From NCBI RefSeq assembly GCF_021390675.1, contig NZ_JAJEJV010000003.1, forward strand, positions 1-64,000: a stretch of 64,000 nt of DNA, written 5' to 3'. Positions 1 to 8,142 of the stretch are shown here, piece by piece. Origin of the DNA: Dyella sp. 2HG41-7 (GTDB lineage: Bacteria > Pseudomonadota > Gammaproteobacteria > Xanthomonadales > Rhodanobacteraceae). The notes under the pieces are model-generated. The model had not been told where the DNA came from. It was given only the letters and a program-made list of their open reading frames with translations, and searched no databases. Made by a program: the position numbers and the translations under genes. Position 1 is the stretch's first letter; each line of letters starts with the position of its first letter.

Positions 1-409
1 GCCGTCCACCGCAAGGCGCCCACACAAGTCACCTGCGCACACTGTCAAAGATCAATCACTTGCGACCGTTTCTTCAGTCGCCCCGTCGACGTTTCGTCCC
101 GGGTGAGCCGCCCATTCTACATCCCTTTGTACTTCCGTCAACACCCAAAATTGAGAAAGTTGAACGGGGTTTTTCAGGGAACCTTCGAGAAGGGCTGTCT
201 CGTCGAAGGGGGTGAAATCATAGCGCCGGTTGACGAATCTGTGAAGGGGCAAAAAGACGTTCCGCGCAAAAAAACTGACGGACGAGGAGCCCATCGTCAG
301 CACAAGCGAGCACCCATGCGGTGTCGGCACGCTATCGGGCGACTGCAACACTTCAGCCCGAGATGCGCGAAACACCCCGGGCTGCCACGTTATCTAGGCA
401 ATTACTACA
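1..409. other. Stretch with no supportable gene
   Basis: No reading frame here has both the codon usage of the neighbouring genes and a recognisable protein. A GTG-initiated plus-strand frame from 103 and a minus-strand frame ending near 52 are open. Both use codons rare in this genome (AGA, TTG, AAA runs) and match no family I know. The base composition looks less GC-rich than the genes that follow. It may be intergenic DNA or the remains of a decayed gene. Confidence 0.4.
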
Positions 410-592
410 TCAACCGTTCGGCGAATCAGCCGTCTTCATCAGGCGCGCTGCGCCCAAGTCGGCCACTACAGGCTGAGATCGATCGCTTGGCTCGTGCGCC
501 GGAACCAGGCCGACGCGGTACGGAACGAGCGCCTCGGGACGCATTTGCTCAAGCGCGTCCCAGTCGTCTTCAAAAGGAATGAATTGCTGCAT
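410..592 (-). CDS. Small hypothetical protein (60 aa)
   Basis: I do not recognise this gene with certainty. The ATG at 592 follows a GAGGGG ribosome site. The N-terminal half is acidic and aromatic (starts MQQFIPFEDDWDALEQ, then PEALVPYRVGL) and looks like a genuine protein. The C-terminal 25 residues are less convincing, so the frame may be broken after about residue 35. It lies downstream of the rubredoxin gene on the same strand, about 100 nt away, so co-transcription is possible. There is no signal peptide, membrane segment or cysteine motif. Function unknown. Confidence 0.4.
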   Translation of the reverse strand: MQQFIPFEDDWDALEQMRPEALVPYRVGLVPAHEPSDRSQPVVADLGAARLMKTADSPNG

Positions 593-694
593 GGCCGCCC
601 CTCGGGGATAAGGATTCGCACGAGGAGCATTTGATCAGGGGAAAAAGCCGGCGCGCTGGCGAAATCGGGCGATTTTCAGGCAGCGCGCGGCCAT

Positions 695-889
695 TCAGTC
701 GACTTCGATCATCTCAAAGTCGCTCTTGGTCGCACCGCAATCGGGGCACGTCCAGGTATCGGGCACATCCTCCCAACGTGTACCGGGCTCGATGCCCTCC
801 TCCGGCAACCCCTCGGCCTCGTCATAAATAAAGCCGCAGACCACGCACATCCATTTGCGCAGGGTGGTTTCGGTGGAAGTTTGGTTCAT
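695..889 (-). CDS. Rubredoxin
   Basis: Small iron-sulfur electron carrier of 64 residues. The four iron-binding cysteines sit in two CxxCG loops at residues 15/18 and 48/51 (CVVCG and CPDCG), with the family's GxxWEDVPDxW segment between them. The frame stays open far upstream, but homology begins at the ATG at 889. The upstream extension is only the shadow of hemL. The ribosome site is weak. It is transcribed divergently from hemL. Rubredoxins act in the cytoplasm as one-electron carriers; the partner here cannot be deduced. Confidence 0.95.
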   Translation of the reverse strand: MNQTSTETTLRKWMCVVCGFIYDEAEGLPEEGIEPGTRWEDVPDTWTCPDCGATKSDFEMIEVD

Positions 890-1144
890 AAAGTGTCGCC
901 AGATCGGAGTGAATAGCGCATTCTCGCAACTCCTCCGCCGCTGCGGAAGGCCGCGGCAGTTTCGCGATGTTCTAAGAGATCGTTGTGACGAAGCGTCACA
1001 CCCGACCTTCGCCGCTAGCGGCGGACTTGCATCGCTTGGACAATGGCGCATCCCCGGTCGCGCAGGTCGATACGGCCGCGACGTCGGCATTGCCGTTCTT
1101 TTTCGGCGATGCAGCCATTTCATCTCGAATCGAGCTATTTGCCC

Positions 1145-2428
1145 ATGACCAACCATGAACTGTTCCAGCGCGCACGCAAGCTGATGCCCGGCGGCGTGAA
1201 CTCTCCGGTGCGCGCATTCAAATCCGTGGGCGGCGAGCCTTTTTTCACCGCGCGCGCGGACGGCGCTTATTTGTGGGATGTAGAGGGTAAGCGCTACATC
1301 GATTATGTCGGCTCCTGGGGTCCGATGATCGTCGGACACAATCACCCTGCAGTGCGCGAGGCCGTCGAACGCGCGGTGCAGGGCGGCCTGTCGTTCGGTA
1401 CGCCTTGCCCGGCCGAAGTCGTGATGGCCGAAACGATCACGCAATTGGTGCCGTCCGTAGAAATGGTACGCATGGTGAACTCCGGCACGGAAGCGACCAT
1501 GTCGGCCATTCGCCTCGCGCGCGGCGCGACGGGTCGCAGCAAGATCGTGAAATTCGAAGGCTGCTATCACGGGCACGGCGATAGCTTCCTGGTGAAAGCC
1601 GGTTCCGGCGCTCTGACGTTCGGCGTTCCTACGTCGCCAGGCGTACCTAAAGCCAACGCCGATCTCACACTGACTCTGCCCTATAACGATCTGCACGCTG
1701 CGCAAGCGCTGTTTGCCGAACACGGTGACGATATCGCCGGACTGATCATCGAGCCGGTCGCCGGCAATATGAATTGCATTCCGCCGCACGATGGCTATCT
1801 GCAAGCTTTGCGCGATCTTTGCACGCGCCACGGCGCGCTACTGATTTTCGATGAAGTGATGACGGGTTTCCGCGTCGCGCTCGGCGGCGCCCAGGCGCTT
1901 TACGGCATCACGCCGGACCTCACCACCTTCGGCAAGATAATCGGCGGCGGCATGCCGGTCGGCGCGTACGGCGGACGTCGCGACCTGATGGAACAAATTG
2001 CGCCTGCTGGACCGATCTACCAAGCGGGAACGCTGAGCGGAAACCCGGTCGCCATGGCGGCGGGCCTGGCGATGCTGGAATTGGTGCAAGCACCCGGTTT
2101 CTACGAGACACTAGCCGCGCGCACGCGTCTGCTCACGGATGGTTTGCAAGCCGTGGCCGACGGTGAAGGCATTCCCTTCAGCACCAATCGGGTGGGCGGC
2201 ATGTTCGGCTTGTTCTTCACGCATGAGAAAGTGAGCAGCTACGCACAGGCGACCGCGGCCGACACGGCGATGTTCAATCGCTTCTTCCACGGCATGCTCG
2301 AGCACGGCGTATTCCTTGCGCCGAGCGCTTTCGAAGCAGGCTTCCTTTCCAGCGCGCATAGCGACAACGATATCGCGGCAACGTTGGACGCCGCGCGCGC
2401 CGCGATGCGCCTTGCGCGCACAGGATAA
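1145..2428 (+). CDS. hemL: Glutamate-1-semialdehyde 2,1-aminomutase
   Basis: PLP enzyme converting glutamate-1-semialdehyde to 5-aminolevulinate, the last C5-pathway step before porphobilinogen; it supplies heme and also siroheme. The product is 427 aa, the usual length. Recognisable segments are [13 protein letters not shown] near the N-terminus, the [13 protein letters not shown] stretch, the [15 protein letters not shown] cofactor region and [16 protein letters not shown], which carries the PLP lysine around residue 265. The start at 1145 was chosen because family homology begins at [10 protein letters not shown]; in-frame ATGs at 1043 and 1109 add non-homologous sequence. The next gene starts 5 nt after the stop. 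Confidence 0.97.
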   Translation: MTNHELFQRARKLMPGGVNSPVRAFKSVGGEPFFTARADGAYLWDVEGKRYIDYVGSWGPMIVGHNHPAVREAVERAVQGGLSFGTPCPAEVVMAETITQLVPSVEMVRMVNSGTEATMSAIRLARGATGRSKIVKFEGCYHGHGDSFLVKAGSGALTFGVPTSPGVPKANADLTLTLPYNDLHAAQALFAEHGDDIAGLIIEPVAGNMNCIPPHDGYLQALRDLCTRHGALLIFDEVMTGFRVALGGAQALYGITPDLTTFGKIIGGGMPVGAYGGRRDLMEQIAPAGPIYQAGTLSGNPVAMAAGLAMLELVQAPGFYETLAARTRLLTDGLQAVADGEGIPFSTNRVGGMFGLFFTHEKVSSYAQATAADTAMFNRFFHGMLEHGVFLAPSAFEAGFLSSAHSDNDIAATLDAARAAMRLARTG

Positions 2429-2433
2429 ACACC

Positions 2434-3294
2434 ATGCACGCGCGCACGCCGTTTCGCGATCGACTCGGCCCCGCATCGGAAGCAGGGTGGCGAGCGCGCT
2501 GGTTCCACGTCATTTTCGAGCACGACGACCCGGCGAGTCGTCGCTTCGATGTACTGCTGATCATCGCCATTCTGGGCAGCATCGCTGTGGCGGTGTTCGA
2601 TACGGTCGCGCAAGCGCACGTACGATACGGCGCCATTTTCTACGCGCTGGAATGGGCGTTTACGCTGGCGTTTACGCTCGAATACGTGATGCGCATCTTG
2701 GTGGTCGATCGCCCCTGGCGTTATGCGCGAAGTTTCTTTGGCGTGGTCGATTTGCTTGCCGTGCTCCCCACATGGATCAGCTTGATGGCCGCCGGCAGCC
2801 AATATTTGCTGGTCGTGCGCGCGCTGCGCATTTTGCGCATCTTTCGAATTCTCAAGCTTACCCGCTATGTGGGCGAGGCAGATCTGCTGTGGTTTACGCT
2901 GGTTCGCGCGCGCCGCAAAGTGTTGGTGTTCTTCAGCGTCATTCTTACGCTAGTGCTGATCTTCGGCGCACTGATGTATCTGATCGAAGGGCCGGAGGAC
3001 GGCTTCACCTCCATTCCCACATCGATGTACTGGGCGATTGTCACGATGACGACCGTCGGTTTCGGCGATATCACACCCAAGACCACGCTTGGCAAACTGC
3101 TTACGTCGCTGATCATTCTGATCGGCTACAGCATCATCGCCGTGCCGACCGGCATCTTTACCGCCGAGTTGGCAGCCGGCATGCGCGCCAAACGCAAATA
3201 CACGCCGTGCGAGCACTGCGGGCAGGCCGATCACGAAGGGGATGCGCAGTTTTGTCGCGCGTGCGGCGCGGAGTTGCCGAAAGCGGAAACTTAG
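2434..3294 (+). CDS. Voltage-gated-type potassium channel with C-terminal zinc ribbon
   Basis: Inner-membrane ion channel of 286 aa, six-segment type. An arginine-rich S4-like helix (RALRILRIFRILKL) lies around residues 128-141. The pore carries the K+ selectivity filter TVGFGD around 206-211. A positively charged linker (MRAKRKY) leads to a soluble tail with a CxxC-x11-CxxC zinc ribbon from about residue 259 to the end. The channel core resembles the KvAP/Kch ion-transporter family; the appended zinc ribbon is less common. It starts 5 nt after hemL and is probably co-transcribed. Ion preference is inferred from the filter. Confidence 0.9.
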   Translation: MHARTPFRDRLGPASEAGWRARWFHVIFEHDDPASRRFDVLLIIAILGSIAVAVFDTVAQAHVRYGAIFYALEWAFTLAFTLEYVMRILVVDRPWRYARSFFGVVDLLAVLPTWISLMAAGSQYLLVVRALRILRIFRILKLTRYVGEADLLWFTLVRARRKVLVFFSVILTLVLIFGALMYLIEGPEDGFTSIPTSMYWAIVTMTTVGFGDITPKTTLGKLLTSLIILIGYSIIAVPTGIFTAELAAGMRAKRKYTPCEHCGQADHEGDAQFCRACGAELPKAET

Positions 3295-3324
3295 GAACGG
3301 AAAGCATCGCTTCCCGTCCCTAAG
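3290..3324. terminator. Hairpin between convergent genes
   Basis: An inverted repeat with arms of about 15 nt (13 of 15 paired, CTTAGGAACGG against CCGTCCCTAAG) spans the stop of the potassium-channel gene and the gap before gloA. It is placed to terminate both convergent transcripts. It lacks a clear T-tract, so intrinsic termination is an inference from position. Confidence 0.45.
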
Positions 3325-3329
3325 CGCTA

Positions 3330-3749
3330 TTACCAACGCCCCACGTTGGGCATCGAGGTCCACGGTTCGCGCGGCGGCAAATGACCGTCCTGCAGTAGCT
3401 CGACAGAAACAAGATCGGGCGAGCGCACGAAGGCCATGTGCCCATCGCGCGGCGGGCGATTGATGGTGTAGCCCATCGACTGCAGATGCTCGCAGACAGC
3501 GTAGATGTCGTTGACGCGAAAGGCGAGATGGCCGAAGTTGCGCGCCGAGCCGTAATCCTCTTCCGAGCCCCAGTTGTAGGTCAGCTCGATTTCCGCTTCA
3601 GGACTATCGGCAGCCGCAAGAAACACCAAGGTGTACTTGCCTTCGGGGACATCCGTGCGGCGCATCTCCTTCAAACCAAGTCCTTCGCAATAGAAACGAA
3701 GCGAGGCGTCGAGATCACGCACGCGAACCATTGTGTGTAGGTATTTCAT
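3330..3749 (-). CDS. gloA: Lactoylglutathione lyase (glyoxalase I)
   Basis: Converts the hemithioacetal of methylglyoxal and glutathione to S-lactoylglutathione, detoxifying methylglyoxal in the cytoplasm. The product is 139 aa, a single VOC-fold chain. The four metal ligands expected for GloA are at H5, E55, H74 and E117, in [28 protein letters not shown] and VSVELLQD. It follows the argD-like gene by 26 nt on the same strand, suggesting an operon. Confidence 0.93.
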   Translation of the reverse strand: MKYLHTMVRVRDLDASLRFYCEGLGLKEMRRTDVPEGKYTLVFLAAADSPEAEIELTYNWGSEEDYGSARNFGHLAFRVNDIYAVCEHLQSMGYTINRPPRDGHMAFVRSPDLVSVELLQDGHLPPREPWTSMPNVGRW

Positions 3750-3775
3750 GGGACAGTTCCTCCGAACGCTATTCG

Positions 3776-5014
3776 CTATTGCGCCACAAACGCGCGCAAC
3801 GCGGCGTGCAGACGCGACAAGCCTTCGGACAGTTCTTCGTCTGTGATGTTCAACGGCGGCACGAAGCGCAATACATCCGGACCCGCCTGCAACACCAACA
3901 ATCCGTGCGCGGCCGCAATGTCTAGGATCTCGCCTGCTTTACCGCGATAAGGCTCGGCCAGCACTGCGCCGATCATCAAACCGCGTCCGCGCACTTCCGA
4001 AAAAACATTCAACTCGGCACTGATCGACGCGAGCGCGTCGCGCAACGCGGCGGATTGGCGCTGCACATTTGCAAGCAGCTCCGTCGACGACAACTTACGC
4101 AACGCCACGCGCGCAACCGCCGCCGCCATCGGATTGCCGCCAAACGTGGTGCCATGCGCGCCGAACTGCATCACCTGCGCAACTTTCGGACCCGCCAGCA
4201 TGGCACCGATCGGAAAGCCGCAACCCAAGGCTTTGGCGAGCGTCACGATATCCGGCGTCACGCCGTCTTGCGCATGCGCGAACAGGGTGCCCGTGCGCCC
4301 CATGCCGCATTGAATTTCGTCCAAGACAAGCAAGGCGTCGTGGGCGTCGCACAGTTCGCGCACGCGCTTCAGAAAACCGGGCGCTGCGGGCAACACGCCG
4401 CCTTCGCCTTGCACGGGCTCCAGCATCACGGCCGCGATGTCGCCGGCTGCGAAGGCGTCTTCCAACGCGGCGACGTCGTTGAAATCGAGATACCGAAATC
4501 CACCCGGAAGCGGTTCGTAGCCTTCCTGATATTTCGGCTGAGACGTCGCCGTCACCGTGGCCAAGGTGCGACCGTGAAAGGAACCGCGGAACGTAATGAT
4601 CACGCGCCGATCCGGAGAACGGCCTTGCGCCGCCGCCCACTTGCGCACCAACTTGATGGCCGCTTCATTGGCTTCCGCGCCGGAATTGCAAAGAAAAACG
4701 CGCTCGGCAAAACCCGACGCTTCCACCAGTTCCTGCGCCAAATGCAGCGGCGGCTCGGTATAGAACACGTTGCTGCTATGCCAAAGCTTTTGGGCTTGCG
4801 CCGTCAACGCTGCGAGCAAATCAGGATCCTGATGTCCCAGCGCATTCACCGCGATGCCCGCGCCGAAATCGATGTAGTCGCGTTGCTCGGTATCCCACAC
4901 GCGTGCGCCCTTGCCTCGGTCCAGCACCACTTCGCGCGGTTTGTAGACGGGCAACCAATAACGCTTACCAAGATCGACGAGAGACGACACCGAAGGCTCC
5001 TGTGTTGGATACAT
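3776..5014 (-). CDS. argD: Acetylornithine/succinyldiaminopimelate-type aminotransferase
   Basis: Class-III PLP aminotransferase of 412 aa, most like ArgD/AstC enzymes that convert N-acetylglutamate semialdehyde to N-acetylornithine. Visible landmarks are [19 protein letters not shown], the SFHGRT motif, [14 protein letters not shown] with the cofactor aspartate, and [15 protein letters not shown] with the PLP lysine. The ATG at 5014 (MYPTQEPSV) was preferred to an upstream start that adds unrelated residues. No other arginine gene is nearby, so whether it is biosynthetic or an arginine-catabolic enzyme is open. Probable operon with gloA. Confidence 0.9.
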   Translation of the reverse strand: MYPTQEPSVSSLVDLGKRYWLPVYKPREVVLDRGKGARVWDTEQRDYIDFGAGIAVNALGHQDPDLLAALTAQAQKLWHSSNVFYTEPPLHLAQELVEASGFAERVFLCNSGAEANEAAIKLVRKWAAAQGRSPDRRVIITFRGSFHGRTLATVTATSQPKYQEGYEPLPGGFRYLDFNDVAALEDAFAAGDIAAVMLEPVQGEGGVLPAAPGFLKRVRELCDAHDALLVLDEIQCGMGRTGTLFAHAQDGVTPDIVTLAKALGCGFPIGAMLAGPKVAQVMQFGAHGTTFGGNPMAAAVARVALRKLSSTELLANVQRQSAALRDALASISAELNVFSEVRGRGLMIGAVLAEPYRGKAGEILDIAAAHGLLVLQAGPDVLRFVPPLNITDEELSEGLSRLHAALRAFVAQ

Positions 5015-5139
5015 GTGTAGCGCGCCAAGCGCAATCGGGGAATCGCGCCACACGGGGATTACGACGAGGGTGAAGGGTCATCGTAGCCACGGTGAACGAC
5101 GATGCCAACATACGCGAGCGTTGTATATCGCGACGTTTA

Positions 5140-5231
5140 CTGTATCAATCGCGTTACATCTGCTGGAAATGGCGCTGAAACGCCATTTTCAGCGAAAACG
5201 TTTGAAGTCGAGCTGTAACAATCTGATACAG
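5140..5231. promoter_or_regulatory. Paired palindromic sites upstream of a sigma-54 promoter (candidate activator sites)
   Basis: Two related sites face each other. Site 1 is TGTATCA-N6-TTACA at 5141-5158; site 2 is its mirror, TGTAAC-N4-TGATACA at 5214-5230. Their centres lie about 172 and 100 bp upstream of the expected sigma-54 start at 5322, the usual range for NtrC-type activator sites. Between them are two overlapping perfect inverted repeats, AAATGGCG/CGCCATTT (5167-5188) and CGCTGAAA/TTTCAGCG (5173-5194). Assignment to the adjacent activator is inference. The sites could instead serve the divergent argD promoter. Confidence 0.5.
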
Positions 5232-5295
5232 ACGGCAACACACGCAAATCGCACGAAAACGCCTTAGCCCGTCATTTTGTTGCGTTTTTTCCTGA

Positions 5296-5310
5296 TGGCA
5301 CGCTACTTGC
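5296..5310 (+). promoter_or_regulatory. Sigma-54 (RpoN) promoter
   Basis: TGGCAC, five bases, then TTGC: a full match to the -24/-12 consensus. The expected transcription start is about position 5322. That places a GAGGGA ribosome site right at the 5' end and a GTG codon 13 nt in. A sigma-54 activator gene sits immediately downstream in convergent orientation, and palindromic sites lie upstream. The match of all ten conserved bases plus this context makes chance unlikely. Confidence 0.8.
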
Positions 5311-5334
5311 CCCTCTTCTTCTTTGAGGGACAAC

Positions 5335-5433
5335 GTGATCGCCAAAGCAAGCGGCAGTATCGGTCCGGACCAGGCGGCCAGTATGGGGAACATGCAAAGC
5401 ATCAACCTCGTCACGGGTGTTTCCAACCTGTGA
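5335..5433 (+). CDS. Putative 32-aa peptide under sigma-54 control
   Basis: Not a family I recognise. GTG start, 32 codons, TGA stop. The ribosome site GAGGGA is at 5325-5330, four to five bases from the GTG, and follows directly from the predicted sigma-54 transcript start. Codons are those of the genome's highly used set. The peptide begins MIAKASGSIGPDQAAS, carries methionines at residues 17 and 20, and ends in INLVTGVSNL. It has no cysteine, no signal sequence and no long hydrophobic helix; charge is low. The stop lies inside a 9-bp hairpin (5410-5434). Coding status is inferred from signals, not homology. Confidence 0.55.
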   Translation: MIAKASGSIGPDQAASMGNMQSINLVTGVSNL

Positions 5434-5502
5434 CGGCGCCATGGAGGAATTCGCCGTCGTAAGACGGCAACGAGGGCGGTAACCCGGCGACATGCCGCCG
5501 GG
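5410..5502 (+). other. Three hairpins in the sigma-54 transcript
   Basis: The predicted transcript is highly structured before its terminator. GTCACGGGT pairs with ACCTGTGAC (5410-5434, one G-U pair, 7-nt loop). CCGTC-GTAA-GACGG forms a tetraloop hairpin (5454-5467). CCCGGCG-ACATGC-CGCCGGG is a perfect 7-bp stem (5483-5502). Such structure suggests a regulatory 3' UTR or a dual-function small RNA. No known Rfam-like family is apparent to me. Confidence 0.5.
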
Positions 5503-5510
5503 CACCATGT

Positions 5511-5557
5511 GGAAGCCCCCGGCTCGTCCCCTGCGAGCCGGGGGTCTTCCCTTTTTT
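5511..5557 (+). terminator. Strong intrinsic terminator of the sigma-54 transcript
   Basis: A perfect 11-bp stem, CCCCCGGCTCG (5516-5526) with CGAGCCGGGGG (5534-5544), has a 7-nt loop. It is followed by TCTTCCC and six T residues (5552-5557). It ends the plus-strand transcript started at about 5322, giving an RNA of about 235 nt. Confidence 0.85.
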
Positions 5558-5720
5558 ATGGGTACGGGAAGGCCGCGGGCGCACGTTCCGCAGCCCAGTT
5601 ATTGCTCGCAAAAACGGCCATCGGCATGCGCGCACGCGACGCCGAGCGTCACGATGACGTCCAAATCGCCTTACAAGCTTTGGAAGACATCGACGCGGAT
5701 CGATCGATCCATGTCACGAA

Positions 5721-7058
5721 CTACTGCATGTCTTCGAGCACCAGCTGATGCTTCTTGCACAGCCGATAGATGGTGACACGCGACACTTTCAAGCGTCGGG
5801 CGCATTCGCTGATGTTGAAACGCGTCTCGCGCAAACACGCCATCACCGCATCGCGTTCTGCCGAGGTACGCGTAAGGCCGAGACTGGAGTGTCCTGCCCT
5901 GGGTGCGATGACGTCTTCGAGATCTAGATCGGCGACGCTGATCTGCGCACCTTCCGCCACCACCGCGGCGCGCTGCACGCGATTGAGCAGTTCGCGCACA
6001 TTTCCCGGCCACGAGAAATCGCGCAACGCCTTTCGCGACAACGCACTGAACGTACGCGCGTTGCAATTGTGCTGCTTGCGAAACGCGTCGAGGAAAATTT
6101 GCGCCAACTGCAACACGTCGTCGGCGCGCTCGCGCAACGCCGGCATACGCAGGCGCAACACGTTAAGACGGTAATAAAGATCTTCTCGGAAGCGACCTTG
6201 CGCGACGGCTTTCTCCAGATCGACATGCGTGGCAGCCAGCACACGCACATCGAGCTTGATCGATTGCGTGGAACCGACGCGCTCGAGCGTGCCTTCCTGC
6301 AACAGACGCAGCAGACTGATTTGCGCATCCGGCGGCAAATCGCCCACTTCATCCAGAAATACGGTGCCGCCCGCAGCCGCTTCGAAATGGCCTATACGCC
6401 GCGCATTGGCGCCGGTAAACGAACCGCGCTCGTGGCCGAACAATTCCGATTGCACGAGATTGGCCGGCAGCGCACCGCAATTGATCGCAGCAAAAGGGTG
6501 ATCTCTGCGCGGCGACAACCGATGCAACGCACGCGCCGCCACTTCTTTGCCGGTACCGGTTTCGCCGGTAATCAGCACCGGCAGATCCACGGGCGCGTAT
6601 TTGCGCAAGCTCGCCACCACCGCCATCATCGCCGCGCTGTTGCCGGTGATGCCTGGCACATCGGTATACGCAACAGGCACGGGCGCATCGCCGGCAAGTT
6701 TGCCGAGCGTTTCCACCAAGCGTTGCATATCGATCGGCGCGGTAAAGAAATCGATGCTTGCGCGTAGCACGCGCTCCAGCTCGGGCGCTTGCACGGACGT
6801 GTCGGTGGACAGCAATGCGAGCCAAGGAATGCGCGGATGATCGGCCATCAATCTGGCGATACTTCGCAGCGTCTCGGTATCGGCCTTGCGCACATCGGCC
6901 ATCGCGACAACCGTATCGCCGCGTCGGATACCAATGCCGCCCTGCGCAACCGCATCCGCGACACGCGTATGCCAGCCTGCTTGCGCTAAGCGCGCTCTCT
7001 CGATGCTCGTTGGCTCACCGAACCACACCACGCAGCGGATCGACGTGTCGCTCATCAT
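5721..7058 (-). CDS. Sigma-54-dependent activator, VpsR/NtrC-like
   Basis: Bacterial enhancer-binding protein of 445 aa. Residues 1-125 form a receiver-like domain in which the lysine expected in the TKPxD motif is alanine (FFTAPID, about 104-110). The AAA+ domain has Walker A GETGTGKE (165-172), GSFTGA for sigma-54 contact (212-217, a variant of GAFTGA) and Walker B GTVFLDEVGD (231-240). A Fis-type helix-turn-helix (NISECARRLKVSRVTIYRL) closes the protein. The start at 7058 follows GGAGGGAGG at 7-nt spacing. The domain plan resembles VpsR-type regulators, some of which sense c-di-GMP; that role is not shown here. Its obvious candidate target is the converging sigma-54 unit. Confidence 0.92.
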   Translation of the reverse strand: MMSDTSIRCVVWFGEPTSIERARLAQAGWHTRVADAVAQGGIGIRRGDTVVAMADVRKADTETLRSIARLMADHPRIPWLALLSTDTSVQAPELERVLRASIDFFTAPIDMQRLVETLGKLAGDAPVPVAYTDVPGITGNSAAMMAVVASLRKYAPVDLPVLITGETGTGKEVAARALHRLSPRRDHPFAAINCGALPANLVQSELFGHERGSFTGANARRIGHFEAAAGGTVFLDEVGDLPPDAQISLLRLLQEGTLERVGSTQSIKLDVRVLAATHVDLEKAVAQGRFREDLYYRLNVLRLRMPALRERADDVLQLAQIFLDAFRKQHNCNARTFSALSRKALRDFSWPGNVRELLNRVQRAAVVAEGAQISVADLDLEDVIAPRAGHSSLGLTRTSAERDAVMACLRETRFNISECARRLKVSRVTIYRLCKKHQLVLEDMQ

Positions 7059-7316
7059 CGCAACGCCTCCCTCCAGGATTGCCGGCCCATCGTCCCTACC
7101 GCGTCCTATCGGTAGATGTCTGCTTGCCCCATCGCCGGCACACGTCGAAAAAACTCGACGCTGTTCACGAAATATACACCGGTTTCTGTACGTGTGATCA
7201 CTTTTTAAGCAGTTAATCCCCACTCCACAACCCCAGGGCTGTGGATAACTCGCAAATGCATGGTACGCGTGAAGAGCGGCGGCCTGATGACAGCGGCCGC
7301 CAATTTTCAAAACTTA

Positions 7317-8135
7317 TTAGTTTAGAAATAGATCAGGCAGCAAGGGGACCCCCGGCTGATAGGCGTAACGGTCGAAATCGCTGATTCCGGCCTCGTGCAG
7401 CACGTCTTCGTCGATCGCGAATCGACCGGTGCATTGGCGCGCGGACTGAGTCAGCAACGCATGCGCCGCGTCGGCCACGATCTCCGGGCGTCGGCATTGC
7501 TCGGGCTTCACGCCATCGATCATGGCGATGGCTGCGGTGGCGATCACCGTGCGTGGCCACAAGGCATTGACGGCAATGCCCAGCGGCGCGAACTCCGCGC
7601 TCATGCCAAGCACGCACAAACTCATGCCGTACTTGGCGATGGTGTAGGCGGTATGCGGTGCGAACCATTTCGGGTCGAGATTCGGCGGCGGCGCCAACAT
7701 CAGCACGTGCGGATTGCTCGCCTTCTTCAAATACGGCAAACACGCTTGCGTCACCATAAAGGTGCCGCGCGTATTCACCTGATGCATCAGGTCGTAGCGC
7801 TTCATCGGCGTAGCTTCGGTGCCTGCGAGCCAAATCGCACTGGCGTTGTTGATGACGATGTCGATGCCGCCGAAACGTTCCGCCGCTTGCGCAACGGCGG
7901 CGTGCACCTCGGCTTCCTCGCGGATATCCACCTTCAGCGCGAGCGCTTTGCCGCCTGCCGCTTCCACTTCGGCGGCGGCCGTGTGAATGGTGCCTGGCAA
8001 TTTGGGGTTGGGTACGCCACTTTTCGCAGCGATCACGATATTGGCGCCATCACGTGCGGCGCGCAGCGCAATGGCCAAGCCAATGCCGCGCGATGCACCT
8101 GTGATAAAGAGTGTCTTTCCGGCGAGAGTGCTCAT
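7317..8135 (-). CDS. SDR-family oxidoreductase (HSDL2-like)
   Basis: Short-chain dehydrogenase of 272 aa with the Rossmann motif TGASRGIG (residues 12-19), NNAS (about 93-96) and the catalytic YxxxK in YTIAKYGMS. The stretch LPGTIHTAAAEVEAAGG and a longer C-terminus match the hydroxysteroid-dehydrogenase-like 2 subgroup, often annotated as acting on fatty acyl or steroid substrates. The substrate cannot be named. It starts 7 nt after the LON-domain gene, so the two are co-transcribed. Confidence 0.88.
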   Translation of the reverse strand: MSTLAGKTLFITGASRGIGLAIALRAARDGANIVIAAKSGVPNPKLPGTIHTAAAEVEAAGGKALALKVDIREEAEVHAAVAQAAERFGGIDIVINNASAIWLAGTEATPMKRYDLMHQVNTRGTFMVTQACLPYLKKASNPHVLMLAPPPNLDPKWFAPHTAYTIAKYGMSLCVLGMSAEFAPLGIAVNALWPRTVIATAAIAMIDGVKPEQCRRPEIVADAAHALLTQSARQCTGRFAIDEDVLHEAGISDFDRYAYQPGVPLLPDLFLN

Positions 8136-8142
8136 GAGATGT

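Noticed and set aside
103-582. GTG-initiated plus-strand frame of 159 codons
   Set aside because: Uses rare codons, no recognisable motif, and overlaps the better-supported minus-strand small gene at 410-592.
5441-5482. Second tiny ORF (13 codons) after the sigma-54 peptide
   Set aside because: No separate ribosome site, its composition is basic and repetitive, and it lies within the hairpin region; more likely non-coding.
5509-5748. Plus-strand frame of 79 codons after the sigma-54 terminator
   Set aside because: Its first ATG lies inside the terminator arm, there is no ribosome site, and the end overlaps the activator gene in antisense.
7240-7248. Perfect DnaA-box match TTATCCACA (minus strand) in the gap after the SDR gene
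   Set aside because: A single box with no cluster, no AT-rich unwinding region and no dnaA/dnaN nearby. About one such 9-mer is expected by chance in a window of this size on both strands.
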